The notes beneath the pieces are model-generated. The model saw only the letters and a program-made list of their open reading frames with translations, ran no database searches and had not been told where the DNA came from. This document shows, piece by piece, positions 24,481 to 32,320 of a stretch of 39,808 nt of DNA. Position 1 is the stretch's first letter. Each line of letters starts with the position of its first letter. This DNA is from Micromonospora sp. HK10 (GTDB lineage: Bacteria > Actinomycetota > Actinomycetes > Mycobacteriales > Micromonosporaceae): contig NZ_KQ058887.1 of the NCBI RefSeq assembly GCF_000982955.1, forward strand, positions 1 through 39,808, read 5' to 3'. Both the position numbers and the translations under genes were made by a program.

Positions 24481-25569
24481 TCATCGGCCGAGCCGGTTGC
24501 GGCGGGCCAGCAGCTTCGCCGCGATGGTCAGGACGAGGACGAGGGCGACCAGGGTCAGCGCCGCCGTCCACGCCCGCGCCGGCGAGTACTTCGAGGCATC
24601 GCCGGCCTGCTGGTAGACGAAGAGGGCCAGCGACGACTGGTTGTTCTCGAACGGATTGACGTTGATCGCCGCGCCGCCGCCCGCGACGAGCAGCACCGGG
24701 GCGGTCTCGCCGGCCGCCCGCGCGACGGCGAGCATGACGCCGGTGACGATCCCGGGCAGCGCGGTCGGCAGCACGACCCGCAGGATGGTCTTCCACTTCG
24801 GCACGCCGAGGGCGTACGCGCCCTCCCGCAGCGGCGCCGGGACGAGGCGCAGCATCTCCTCGGTGGAGCGGACCACCGTGGGCAGCATGAGCACGCTCAG
24901 CGCCAGCGCGGCGGCGAAGCCGGAGAAGCTCGGCCGGCCGTCGTTGAACCACGGCGAGACGATCAGCACCCAGAAGGCCAGCACGAACAGGCCGGAGACG
25001 ATCGACGGGATGCCGGTCATCACGTCCACGAAGAAGCGGATGGTGAAGGCGAACCGGCCGCGGCCGTACTCCACCACGTAGATCGCGCAGAGCAGGCCGA
25101 GCGGGACGGTGATCAGCGTGGCGATGCCGACCTGCTCCAGGGTCCCCACGATGGCGTGGTACGCGCCGCCGTTGGCGTCCCGCGCCCCGATGTTGTTCAT
25201 CGAGGTGCCGAAGAAGTTGCCGTCCAGCCGTTCCGCGCCCTTGCTGACCAGCGTCCAGACCACCGAGGCCAGCGGCAGCACCGCGAGCACGAAGGCGGAG
25301 TGGATCAGCGCACTCCAGGTGCGGTCGCGGGCGGACCGCCGGCCCTCGACCGCGTTGGCCGCGACGAAGAGACCGACCAGGTAGAGCAGGGCGGCGAGGA
25401 CCACGACCAGGACCGGGCCGCCGATGCCGGCGCCGTACACGATGCCGGCGGCGGCCAGCAGGGCTCCGAGGGCGACGGCGGGCGCGGCGTACGCGGGCAG
25501 CCGCCGGGCCCGCAGCGTGACCGGCCGGGCCGGTGGCCGCGGGCGGTGGGTGGTGACGGTGGTGGTCAT
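24481..25569 (-). CDS. pstA: phosphate ABC transporter permease PstA
   Basis: This 362-aa permease has six or more membrane segments, with extra N-terminal helices in residues 30-85, and the permease EAA-like segment LREGAYALGVPKWKTILRVVLP near residue 270. It forms the channel with PstC. MTTTVTTH is the likely start at ATG 25569. Its ribosome-binding site GAAGG lies at the 3' end of a dispersed ~52-bp element that fills the gap to pstC (25579-25631), an arrangement seen again at 38984-39035. Confidence 0.94.
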   Translation of the reverse strand: MTTTVTTHRPRPPARPVTLRARRLPAYAAPAVALGALLAAAGIVYGAGIGGPVLVVVLAALLYLVGLFVAANAVEGRRSARDRTWSALIHSAFVLAVLPLASVVWTLVSKGAERLDGNFFGTSMNNIGARDANGGAYHAIVGTLEQVGIATLITVPLGLLCAIYVVEYGRGRFAFTIRFFVDVMTGIPSIVSGLFVLAFWVLIVSPWFNDGRPSFSGFAAALALSVLMLPTVVRSTEEMLRLVPAPLREGAYALGVPKWKTILRVVLPTALPGIVTGVMLAVARAAGETAPVLLVAGGGAAINVNPFENNQSSLALFVYQQAGDASKYSPARAWTAALTLVALVLVLTIAAKLLARRNRLGR

Positions 25570-25578
25570 GCGGGGCTT

Positions 25579-25631
25579 CCTTCAGTTCGCGACTGCGGGG
25601 CTCGCGACCCCGGCCCACTCCTCGCGCTCAC
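25579..25631 (-). repeat. dispersed stop-to-RBS element, copy 1 (pstC/pstA gap)
   Basis: Read on the minus strand, the 53-bp sequence runs from GTGAGCGCGAGGAGTGGGCC, which includes the pstC stop codon, through a hairpin TCGCGA-GCCCCGCAG-TCGCGA, to GAAGG, the probable ribosome-binding site of pstA. The second copy is 38984-39035. They differ by four substitutions and one indel. Confidence 0.9.
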
Positions 25632-26716
25632 GCCGCGGACTCCGTGAACTCGCGGCGGCGGTAGATGATCACCCGCGCGCTGATGTTGACGATCAGCGTG
25701 ATCGCGAAGAGCACCAGGCCGGAGGCGATCAGCGCGCCCCGGCCGGTGTCGTTCGCCTCGCCGAACGCGTTGGCGATGTTCGCGGCGATGGTGTTGCCGC
25801 CGTTCTGGATCAGGTTGAACGAGATGCCGAAGGTGATGCCGAGGGTCATCGCCAGGGCGATGGTCTCGCCGAGCGCCCGGCCGAGGCCGAGCATCACCGC
25901 GGCGATGATGCCGGGCCGGCCGTACGGCAGCACGGCGGTGCGGATCATCTCCCAGCGGGTGGCGCCGAGCGCCAGGGCGGCCTCCTCGTTCGCCGTGGGC
26001 GTCTGGAGGAACACCTCGCGGGAGAGGGACGTGATGATCGGGAGCACCATGATCGCCAGGACCAGCGCGCCGAGCAGGATGGACTTCCCGAACGGGCCGT
26101 CCCCGCCGAAGATCGGGAGCCAACCGAAGTAGGTGTTGAGCCAGACCGAGAAGTCGCGTACCGGCTCGACGAAGATGTCCCGCCCCCACAGGCCGAAGAC
26201 CACGCTGGGCACGGCGGCCAGCAGGTCGATCAGGAAGCCGAGCGCGGTGCCGAGCCGACGCGGCGCGTAGTGGGACAGGTAGAGGGCGATGCCCAGAGCC
26301 ACCGGCACGGCCATCAGCAGCGCGAGCGCCGAACTGAGGACGGTGCCGAAGGCGAGCGTCCCGATGCCGAACTTCGGCGCGGTCTGGTTCGGCGACCAGC
26401 CCTGGTAGGTCCAGAAGTTCTCGGTGTTCGCGCGGAGCGCCGGCACGGCCTTGGAGATCAGGAAGACCGCGATGGCCGCGATGATGACCAGTACGGCGGT
26501 GCCGGCGGCCATGGTGAGGCCACGGAAGGCCTTCTCCGCGCCGAACGCCTTGGCCCGGGGCAGCGCGTCACCGCCGCCGAGCCCGTGGTCGGGCGGACGA
26601 GGGGTTCCGGGGATGTCGGCCACACGCGCCGAGGCACCGGCGGACCACCCGTCACTGCTGGGGACGGAGGGGCCGCCGGTGCCGGCGTGCGCCGAGCGGT
26701 GAGGGGTCTGACCCAT
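25628..26716 (-). CDS. pstC: phosphate ABC transporter permease PstC
   Basis: This 362-aa permease has about six membrane segments after residue 65, with VPSVVFGLWGRDIFV and the EAA-like segment NEEAALALGATRWEMIRTAVLP. The first ~60 residues are Gly/Pro/Ser-rich and not part of the family core, so an internal start is possible; no Shine-Dalgarno sequence precedes ATG 26716. It follows pstS by 32 bp and its stop codon lies within the dispersed element that leads into pstA. Confidence 0.93.
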   Translation of the reverse strand: MGQTPHRSAHAGTGGPSVPSSDGWSAGASARVADIPGTPRPPDHGLGGGDALPRAKAFGAEKAFRGLTMAAGTAVLVIIAAIAVFLISKAVPALRANTENFWTYQGWSPNQTAPKFGIGTLAFGTVLSSALALLMAVPVALGIALYLSHYAPRRLGTALGFLIDLLAAVPSVVFGLWGRDIFVEPVRDFSVWLNTYFGWLPIFGGDGPFGKSILLGALVLAIMVLPIITSLSREVFLQTPTANEEAALALGATRWEMIRTAVLPYGRPGIIAAVMLGLGRALGETIALAMTLGITFGISFNLIQNGGNTIAANIANAFGEANDTGRGALIASGLVLFAITLIVNISARVIIYRRREFTESAA

Positions 26717-26748
26717 CTGGTCGCTCGCTTCGGGAGTGGTGGTTACGG

Positions 26749-27852
26749 TCAGGACAGGTTCTTGACCGCGGCCTCGACCTTGGTGCGGACCGAGTCCGGC
26801 AGTGGCGCGTACCCCAACTCGGCGAGCTGGGACTGGCCCTCGCTGCTCGCGGCGTAGCCGAGCAGGCCCTTGACCAGGGGGAGCTTGTCGGCCGGGAGGC
26901 CCTTGCTGCAGACGATCTCGTAGGTCGCCAGGACGATCGGGTAGGCCCCGGCCTCCGTGGTGTTGTAGTCGATCGACATCTTCAGGTCGTCGCCCTGGCC
27001 CTCGACCTTGGCGCCGGCGATGGTCTTGCCGGCGGCCTCGCCGGTCAGCTCGGTGAACTCACCGGCGCCGTTCTTGATCTTGGCCTTCTTGAGGCCGGAG
27101 TTGTCGGCGAAGGAGAGCTCCAGGTAGCCGATCGCCCCGTCGGCGCCCTTGACCGCGCTGGCCACGCCGTCCGAGCCCTTGGCGCCGGTGCCGCCCGGGG
27201 CCTTCCACGCCTTGGTGTGGTCCAGGGTCCAGTCGGTGGCGGCGGCCTTCGACAGGTACTTGGTGAAGTTGTCGGTGGTGCCGGACTCGTCCGAGCGGTG
27301 CACGGTCTGGATCGTGGTCGACGGCAGCTTGGCGTCGGGGTTCTCCGCCTTGATCGCGGCGTCGTTCCACTTGGTGACCTTGCCGGTGAAGATCTTGGCC
27401 AGGGTGGGGGCGCTGAGCTGGAGGTTGTCCACGCCGTTGACGTTGTAGGCCACCGCGATCGGGCCGATCACCATCGGCAGGTGGATCGCCTGGCCGCCGG
27501 CGCACTTGGCGTCGGCCTGCGGCTGCTCCTCCGGCTTGAGCGCGGAGTCGGAGCCGGCGAAGTCGGCGGTGCCGGCGATGAAGGCCTGGATGCCGGCGCC
27601 CGAGCCGGAGGGCTCGTAGTTGATGGTGGTGCCGGCGCACTTCTGCTGGTACGCCTTGATCCACTCGGCCATCGCGTTCTTCTGCGCGGAGGAGCCCTGC
27701 GCGTTCAGCGTGCCCTTGCCGCAGTCGACGGCGGCGGCGGAGCCCGAGGCGGAGGTGCCGGTCGGCTCGTTGTTGTCCGAGCCGCAGGCGCTGAGACCGA
27801 GCACCGCGGTAAGAGCGAGGCAGGCGATGGCGCCGTGCCGCTGGAGCTTCAC
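26749..27852 (-). CDS. pstS: phosphate-binding lipoprotein PstS
   Basis: This 367-aa extracellular phosphate-binding protein has a lipoprotein signal with LGLSAC (Cys about residue 23), then a Ser/Ala-rich linker, NAQGSSAQ, NYEPSGSGAGI, DFAGSDSAL and RSDESGTTDNF, the conserved phosphate-contacting segments. It is the first gene of pstSCAB. GTG 27852 is preceded by GAAGGG at a rather long distance. Upstream there is a -10 candidate TAACTT (27929-27934, minus strand) and a PHO box 27 bp before that, so expression is expected on phosphate limitation. Confidence 0.96.
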   Translation of the reverse strand: MKLQRHGAIACLALTAVLGLSACGSDNNEPTGTSASGSAAAVDCGKGTLNAQGSSAQKNAMAEWIKAYQQKCAGTTINYEPSGSGAGIQAFIAGTADFAGSDSALKPEEQPQADAKCAGGQAIHLPMVIGPIAVAYNVNGVDNLQLSAPTLAKIFTGKVTKWNDAAIKAENPDAKLPSTTIQTVHRSDESGTTDNFTKYLSKAAATDWTLDHTKAWKAPGGTGAKGSDGVASAVKGADGAIGYLELSFADNSGLKKAKIKNGAGEFTELTGEAAGKTIAGAKVEGQGDDLKMSIDYNTTEAGAYPIVLATYEIVCSKGLPADKLPLVKGLLGYAASSEGQSQLAELGYAPLPDSVRTKVEAAVKNLS

Positions 27853-27961
27853 CTGAGGGGTTTCCCTTCACGTCTTTGGTCAGGTCGCCCGGGCGGGCCC
27901 GGGTGCCGGCGCTGACCGGCTGACACGAAAGTTAGAAGTGCCAGGTGGACGCAGCGCCGGT

Positions 27962-27983
27962 CGGAAGTGAACGGGGAATGAAC
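27962..27983 (-). promoter_or_regulatory. two-unit PHO box upstream of pstS
   Basis: On the minus strand, GTTCATTCCCC (27983-27973) and GTTCACTTCCG (27972-27962) are contiguous 11-bp units matching GTTCAYYYRSS. They sit 27 bp before the -10 TAACTT. A further isolated unit-like GTTCACGTAAC is at 28028-28038. The rest of the gene-free stretch 27853-28175 holds the mshD-side hairpin and direct repeats of TATCCGG near 28060-28076. Confidence 0.8.
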
Positions 27984-28100
27984 AGGTCCGACCGACCGGG
28001 TGACCGTGCGCTGAGGCAGGGCTGTCCGTTACGTGAACTCACAGCCGGCTAACGCCACCTATCCGGTTTATCCGGCTATTCGGGGCGCGTCAGAGGGGCA

Positions 28101-28121
28101 CCCGGCGGGGCATCCGCCGGG
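28101..28121. terminator. hairpin downstream of mshD
   Basis: CCCGGCGG and CCGCCGGG form a perfect 8-bp stem with a 5-base loop, 55 bases beyond the mshD stop. No T-tract is present. Confidence 0.5.
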
Positions 28122-28175
28122 CACACCCGACCGGAGCGACGGCTCAGCCGACCGGTGTGGCGAGCGGGGTGGTGC

Positions 28176-29102
28176 TCAGCCGAGGTGGTAGTTGACGTGC
28201 GCCGACCAGCGGGCGAAGCCGAGCCGCTCGTAGAGCGCGACCGCCCCGGTGTTGGACTCGTCCACGTAGAGCATCACCCGGTCCAGCCCTCGCCGGTCCC
28301 GCAGGTACGCCAGCCCGGCCGTGGTGAGCGCCCGGCCCAGCCCGCCCCGGTGCGCGGTCGGGTCCACGCCGAGCACGTAGACTTCGCCGATCCGGGCCGA
28401 GCCCGGGCGTTCGTGCACCTTGGTCCAGTGGAAGCCGAGCAGCCGGCCGGACGCGGAATCGACCGCGAGCAGGAACCCGGCCGGGTCGAACCACGGCTCG
28501 GCGAGCCGCAGCCGCAGGTCGCCGTCGGTCCACCGGCCCTGCTCCGGGTGCTGGGCGAAGGCCGCGTTGTTGAGCGCGAGCCAGGCCTCGTCGTCCGCGC
28601 CGGGACGGAACGCGCGCAGCTCGACCCCGTCCGGCAGGGCCGCCTCGGGCAGGGCCGCGGTCAACGGCCGGCGCAGCTGCCAGAGCACCCGTGCGCGGGC
28701 GAACCCCAGGTCGACCGCGAGCGCGGCGGCCGACGGGTGGTCGCCGTGCGCCCAGGCGCGCAGCGGCCCGCCGGCGGCGGCCAGCACCCCCCGGGCCAGC
28801 GCCCGCCCGGTGCCGCGCCGCCGGTACGCCGGATGCACCACCAGTTCCACGCCGATGCCGCCGGTGGGGTCGGTGGTGTCCAGGTGGGCGTACCCGGTGA
28901 GGGTGTTGTCGGCGGCGCGGGCGGTGAGGTGCACGGCGGCCGCCTCCGGGTCCCGCAACCGCAGCAGCGTGTGCTCGTCGAGCGGGTCGGCGCCGTCGGC
29001 GTCCCCGGCGGCGCGGGCCAGCCCGATCACCTCGGCCACCTCGACCGGCGCCAGCCGGTCGGCGCGGGCGACACGGTCGGCGGTCGGCGCGGTGCTGCTC
29101 AT
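28176..29102 (-). CDS. mshD: mycothiol synthase
   Basis: This 308-aa protein has two GNAT domains in tandem. It acetylates Cys-GlcN-inositol to complete mycothiol, the main low-molecular-weight thiol of actinomycetes. Acetyl-CoA-binding motifs are YRRRGTGRALA (about residue 94) and HRGGLGRALTT (about residue 257); the C-terminal segment YVDESNTGAVALYERLGF is typical. ATG 29102 has TACGGT (29109-29114 on the minus strand) six bases upstream and no Shine-Dalgarno sequence. Its position between pst genes and glnR matches, from memory, the mycobacterial glnR-mshD-phoT order. Confidence 0.94.
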   Translation of the reverse strand: MSSTAPTADRVARADRLAPVEVAEVIGLARAAGDADGADPLDEHTLLRLRDPEAAAVHLTARAADNTLTGYAHLDTTDPTGGIGVELVVHPAYRRRGTGRALARGVLAAAGGPLRAWAHGDHPSAAALAVDLGFARARVLWQLRRPLTAALPEAALPDGVELRAFRPGADDEAWLALNNAAFAQHPEQGRWTDGDLRLRLAEPWFDPAGFLLAVDSASGRLLGFHWTKVHERPGSARIGEVYVLGVDPTAHRGGLGRALTTAGLAYLRDRRGLDRVMLYVDESNTGAVALYERLGFARWSAHVNYHLG

Positions 29103-29168
29103 CCCGTCACCGTAGCGGCCGGCGGGCCGCCGATCATGCCGGACGGGGGGAGCGACGGGTGGCGGTCG

Positions 29169-30056
29169 TCACGTAGTGCCGGCGGGCAGCGCCTCCAGCT
29201 GGAACCGGTCCAGCAGCACCGGCAGCAGGTCGCGCAGCGCGTCGACGGTGCCACTCCGGTCGCCGCCGGCGTCGTGCATCAGCACGATCGAGCCGGGCCC
29301 GGTCTGGGTGAGCACGGTGTTGATGATCGCCTTGGCGCCGGGCGCCGTCCAGTCCGACGGATCGACCGCCCAGTGCAGCGGGACCATGCCCAACTCCGTA
29401 CAGACCGAGACGACCGGCTTGGTCCAGTTGCCACCGGGCTGCCGGAAGTACTCGATCCGTGCGGTGGGCACCGCGGCCCGGATGGCGTCGCTGGTGCGGC
29501 TCAGGTCGGCCTGGATGGTGTCCGGCGACCGCTTGCCGAGGTTCTCGTCGTGGTTCCAGGAATGGTTGCAGAGGGTGTGCCCGTCGGCCACGATCGCCTG
29601 GATCAGCTCCGGGTGGGCCTCCGCGTTCTCGCCGACCACGCAGAAGGTGGCCTTCACGTGGTACTCCTTCAGCAGGGCCAGCACCTGCGGGGTGTAGCGC
29701 GGGTCCGGGCCGTCGTCGAAGGTGAGCGCGACCTGCGACGACCCGGTGGAGATGCGGCTGCCGTACGGACCCTCGTCCTCGGCGGGCGCCTGCTGGTCGG
29801 TCTCCGGGCCGCTGGGGCTGGCGTCCGGCGTCGGCCGGGCCGGCGCCGGGAAGTCCGTGCTGGGCGGCTGGTCGGCGTAGTGCGGGTCGGTCACGCTGGC
29901 GCTCACCCCGGTGCTGTGGGGCGGCGGATCGGGCATCAGGCTGCGGCCGAGCGTGTAGGCCGAGCCGAGCAACGCGGCCACCACCAGGGTCACGACCGCC
30001 GCCGTCCGCAGCCTCGCGCCCGACATCAGCGGTCCCGCCCGCCCGGGCCGGCGCAC
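29169..30056 (-). CDS. membrane-anchored polysaccharide deacetylase (NodB domain)
   Basis: About 295 aa: a short basic N-terminus, a membrane anchor (TAAVVTLVVAALLGSAYTLG), a Pro/Ser-rich linker to about residue 90, then a NodB homology domain with QVALTFDDGPDP (first catalytic and metal-binding Asp pair), HTLCNHSWNHDE (metal-binding histidines), RQPGGNW, WAVDPSDW and IVLMHDAGG. It probably deacetylates cell-wall or extracellular glycans. The frame is open from ATG 30131, but that ATG lies inside TATGCT, a probable -10. GTG 30056 or ATG 30026 is a more likely start; I give 30056 with low certainty about the exact position. Confidence 0.85.
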   Translation of the reverse strand: MRRPGRAGPLMSGARLRTAAVVTLVVAALLGSAYTLGRSLMPDPPPHSTGVSASVTDPHYADQPPSTDFPAPARPTPDASPSGPETDQQAPAEDEGPYGSRISTGSSQVALTFDDGPDPRYTPQVLALLKEYHVKATFCVVGENAEAHPELIQAIVADGHTLCNHSWNHDENLGKRSPDTIQADLSRTSDAIRAAVPTARIEYFRQPGGNWTKPVVSVCTELGMVPLHWAVDPSDWTAPGAKAIINTVLTQTGPGSIVLMHDAGGDRSGTVDALRDLLPVLLDRFQLEALPAGTT

Positions 30057-30204
30057 CGGTCCCTGGTCGCCCCCGTGGTCCGCGCAAGCACCGTCGCCCC
30101 CTCTGAAACCGGCTATTCCGGCAGTCAGCATAGGGTCCGACTAGTAGGGCAAAAGGGGCGTACAGGAAAGTTCAGCTAAAGGGGGCAGGCGGTCCGGTCT
30201 CCCG

Positions 30205-30918
30205 TCAGACCGGCAGCGGCGCGGGCTCCGACTCCGGCAGCGAGCGCGAGGGCGGCACCACGAACTTGTAGCCGACCTGCCGCACCGTGCCGATCATCGA
30301 CTCGTACTCGGAGCCGAGCTTGGCGCGCAGCCGCCGTACGTGCACGTCGACCGTCCGGGTGCCGCCGAAGTAGTCGTAACCCCAGACCTCGCGGAGCAGC
30401 TGGTCCCGGGTGAACACCCGGCCCGGGTGCTGGGCGAGGAACTTGAGCAGCTCGAACTCCTTGTAGGTGAGGTCGAGCGGGCGGCCCTTGAGCTTGGCCG
30501 CGTAGGTGTCCGGGTCGATGGTCAGCTCGCCGGCCCGGATCGAGCCGCCGGCGCCGGACGTTGCGTTGCTCAGCCGGCCCACCGCGAGCCGCAGCCGGGC
30601 CTCCACCTCGGCCGGACCCGCCCCGGCCAGGATGACGTCGTCCACGCCCCAGTCCGCGTTCAGCGCGATCAGGCCGGCCTCGGTGACCACCGCGACCAGC
30701 GGCACCCCGAGCCCGGTGGCGTGCAGCATCCGGCAGGTGGCCCGGGCCTCGCTCAGCTCGGAGCGGGCATCCACCAGGACCGCGTCCGGGCTCGGACCGG
30801 AAACCAGCGTGCGTACGTCGCGCGGCGCGGTGCGGACCGAGTGCGGCAGCAGGTCGAGCGCCGGCAGCACCGACGATGGCTCACCTGCCCGCGCGGTCAC
30901 CAGCAACAGGAGCTCCAC
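30205..30918 (-). CDS. glnR: orphan OmpR-type nitrogen regulator GlnR
   Basis: This 237-aa protein matches actinobacterial GlnR, the global regulator of nitrogen assimilation. Visible parts are an N-terminal receiver-like domain (LLLLVTARAG, VLVDARSEL, VPLVAVVTEAGL, LNADWGVDDVILA) and a C-terminal winged helix with LDLTYKEFELLKFLAQHPGR, VWGYDYFGGTRTVDVHVRR and IGTVRQVGYKFV. In GlnR the conserved Asp is not used for phosphorylation. No sensor kinase is adjacent. GTG 30918 is chosen because GGAGGTGATC, an exceptionally strong Shine-Dalgarno sequence, lies seven bases upstream. A GlnR-box candidate is at 31116-31131. Confidence 0.92.
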   Translation of the reverse strand: MELLLLVTARAGEPSSVLPALDLLPHSVRTAPRDVRTLVSGPSPDAVLVDARSELSEARATCRMLHATGLGVPLVAVVTEAGLIALNADWGVDDVILAGAGPAEVEARLRLAVGRLSNATSGAGGSIRAGELTIDPDTYAAKLKGRPLDLTYKEFELLKFLAQHPGRVFTRDQLLREVWGYDYFGGTRTVDVHVRRLRAKLGSEYESMIGTVRQVGYKFVVPPSRSLPESEPAPLPV

Positions 30919-31115
30919 ACGATCACCTCCGTCCCGGCGGCCGTCCGGCCGCGCGCGACCAGCGGCCCTCCCGGTGGGGAGGTGGCGCTGAGAATTGGCG
31001 GGGGTCCCGGCGTCGCTGACGGGCGGGTAACGGCTTGAGCGTAACCGATCGCCCGCCCGGTGCCTCCAGGTCGTTTCCCCGTATGCCCGATCTGCCCTCG
31101 ATCGCGGCGCAGGTT

Positions 31116-31131
31116 TTAACGTTGCCGAAAC
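31116..31131. promoter_or_regulatory. candidate GlnR box (a-b half)
   Basis: TTAAC-n6-GAAAC matches the gTnAc-n6-GaAAc consensus for one a-b pair of a GlnR site. It lies in the gap between glnR and a divergent membrane protein gene, 43 bp before the latter's start. No second pair is seen at the expected spacing. Confidence 0.4.
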
Positions 31132-31173
31132 CGTGACCTCCGCCCGGGCGGCCCGGTCTGGCACGATCGGGGC

Positions 31174-32220
31174 GTGTTTCCCTCGACCTCGCCCGACACC
31201 GGCCCCGAGCCGTGGGCCGACGACGCCCGTCCGGGGCCGGCTGGCCCGTCCCGTGGCCACCCGCCGGCCCCGCGCACCGGCCCGGACGAGGGCGGGGACC
31301 CGCCCGCCAGGAAGGGCCCGCGCCGGCTCCGCAAGGGCGGCCCCGGGCGCCGGCCCGACGACGCCGAGGCGGACGAGCCCGAGGAGGAGGTGCCGCCGGT
31401 CCCGGTGCGCCGCCCGCTGGCGCTCACCGTCGCCGGCTTCGCCGCGCTGCTCGGCGTCGGCCTGGTGCTCGGCGCGCAGACCGCCGGCCCGGGCCACCGG
31501 TTGCCGTTCGCGTTCATCATCTTCGGCGTCCAACTGCTCTTCGTGCTCGCCTGGACGATGGCCATGCGGCCGCCCGCGCTGCTGGTGGTCGCGCTGGTCA
31601 GCGCCGCGACGGCCGGCATCGCCGACGCCGCCGCGGTCCGCTCCGACATCGCCGGCCTGGCCCCGCTCGGGTACGCCGCGGTCGCCGGCCTGGTGCTCGG
31701 CGTGCTCGGCCAGCTGTTCCGCCGGGTGGACCGGGTCCGGGTGACCGACTCGCTCGGCGGCACCCTGCTGATCGTGGTCGGGGTGGTCGCGTTCGCCACC
31801 CTGATCGTGCTCAGCCGGATCCCGAAGGGCACCCAGGCGATCACCGTCTGCCTCACGGCCAGCGGGGTGGCGCTCATGGTGGCCCGGTTGACCGACGCGA
31901 TCGCGCCCTGGCCCCGGCTCGCCCCGCAGGTGCCCCGCGGCGCCGCCGGCGTGGTCGCGGGCGCCATGCTCGGCACGCTGACCAGCGCGGTGCTCGGCAG
32001 CTACCTGGTTGGCTTCACCCCGACCAGCGCCGCCCTGGTCGGGCTGGTCACGGCCGCCACGGCCGTGCTGGCCGACCTCGCCGTCGGGTACGCCGAGGCC
32101 GGTCGCCTGATGGCCGGTGAGCCGCCGACCATGTGGGTCGCCCGGCACATGCAGGGCCCGCTCGGCGGGTTCGCCCTCGCCGCGCCCGCCGCGTACGCCA
32201 TGTGCGTGCTCTTCCTCTGA
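31174..32220 (+). CDS. uncharacterised multi-pass membrane protein
   Basis: This 348-aa protein has a hydrophilic Pro/Gly-rich N-terminus of about 85 residues, followed by about eight to nine membrane segments. Conserved-looking loops include SRIPKGTQ and EPPTMWVARHMQGPLGG near the end. The family is not recognised; a weak resemblance in layout to lipid-biosynthesis membrane enzymes is not enough for a call. GTG 31174 has CACGAT six bases upstream, a weak form of the local -10, and no Shine-Dalgarno sequence. It lies between glnR (divergent) and the LmeA-like gene (same strand), separated from the latter by 100 bp holding TAGCGT near 32253. Confidence 0.7.
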   Translation: MFPSTSPDTGPEPWADDARPGPAGPSRGHPPAPRTGPDEGGDPPARKGPRRLRKGGPGRRPDDAEADEPEEEVPPVPVRRPLALTVAGFAALLGVGLVLGAQTAGPGHRLPFAFIIFGVQLLFVLAWTMAMRPPALLVVALVSAATAGIADAAAVRSDIAGLAPLGYAAVAGLVLGVLGQLFRRVDRVRVTDSLGGTLLIVVGVVAFATLIVLSRIPKGTQAITVCLTASGVALMVARLTDAIAPWPRLAPQVPRGAAGVVAGAMLGTLTSAVLGSYLVGFTPTSAALVGLVTAATAVLADLAVGYAEAGRLMAGEPPTMWVARHMQGPLGGFALAAPAAYAMCVLFL

Positions 32221-32320
32221 AGGCACGGTTGGGGGATCGACGCCCCGGGTAAGTAGCGTTGCGCCGCGAGGCGGCGCGACCGCCGCGTGACGGCGACCGG
32301 CAGCGAGGACAGGAGGCGGC

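Noticed and set aside
28060..28090. Repeated TATCCGG/GCTATTC motif near pstS, with a similar CCGGCTATTC near 30110
   Set aside because: Only about ten bases are shared between the two places and the spacing to promoters differs; not enough to call a regulatory site.
30105..30131. ATG 30131 as start of the polysaccharide deacetylase
   Set aside because: The ATG is inside a TATGCT that fits a -10 element, and the added 25 residues have no signal-peptide or domain character.
28155..30179. Long plus-strand open frame of 674 codons opposite mshD and the deacetylase gene
   Set aside because: It lies antisense to two genes with clear conserved domains; long antisense frames are expected at this GC content and its protein has a biased, domain-free composition.
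31027..31045. Direct repeats of GTAAC as a GlnR box
   Set aside because: The units start 14 bases apart, not 11, and there is no GAAAC partner.
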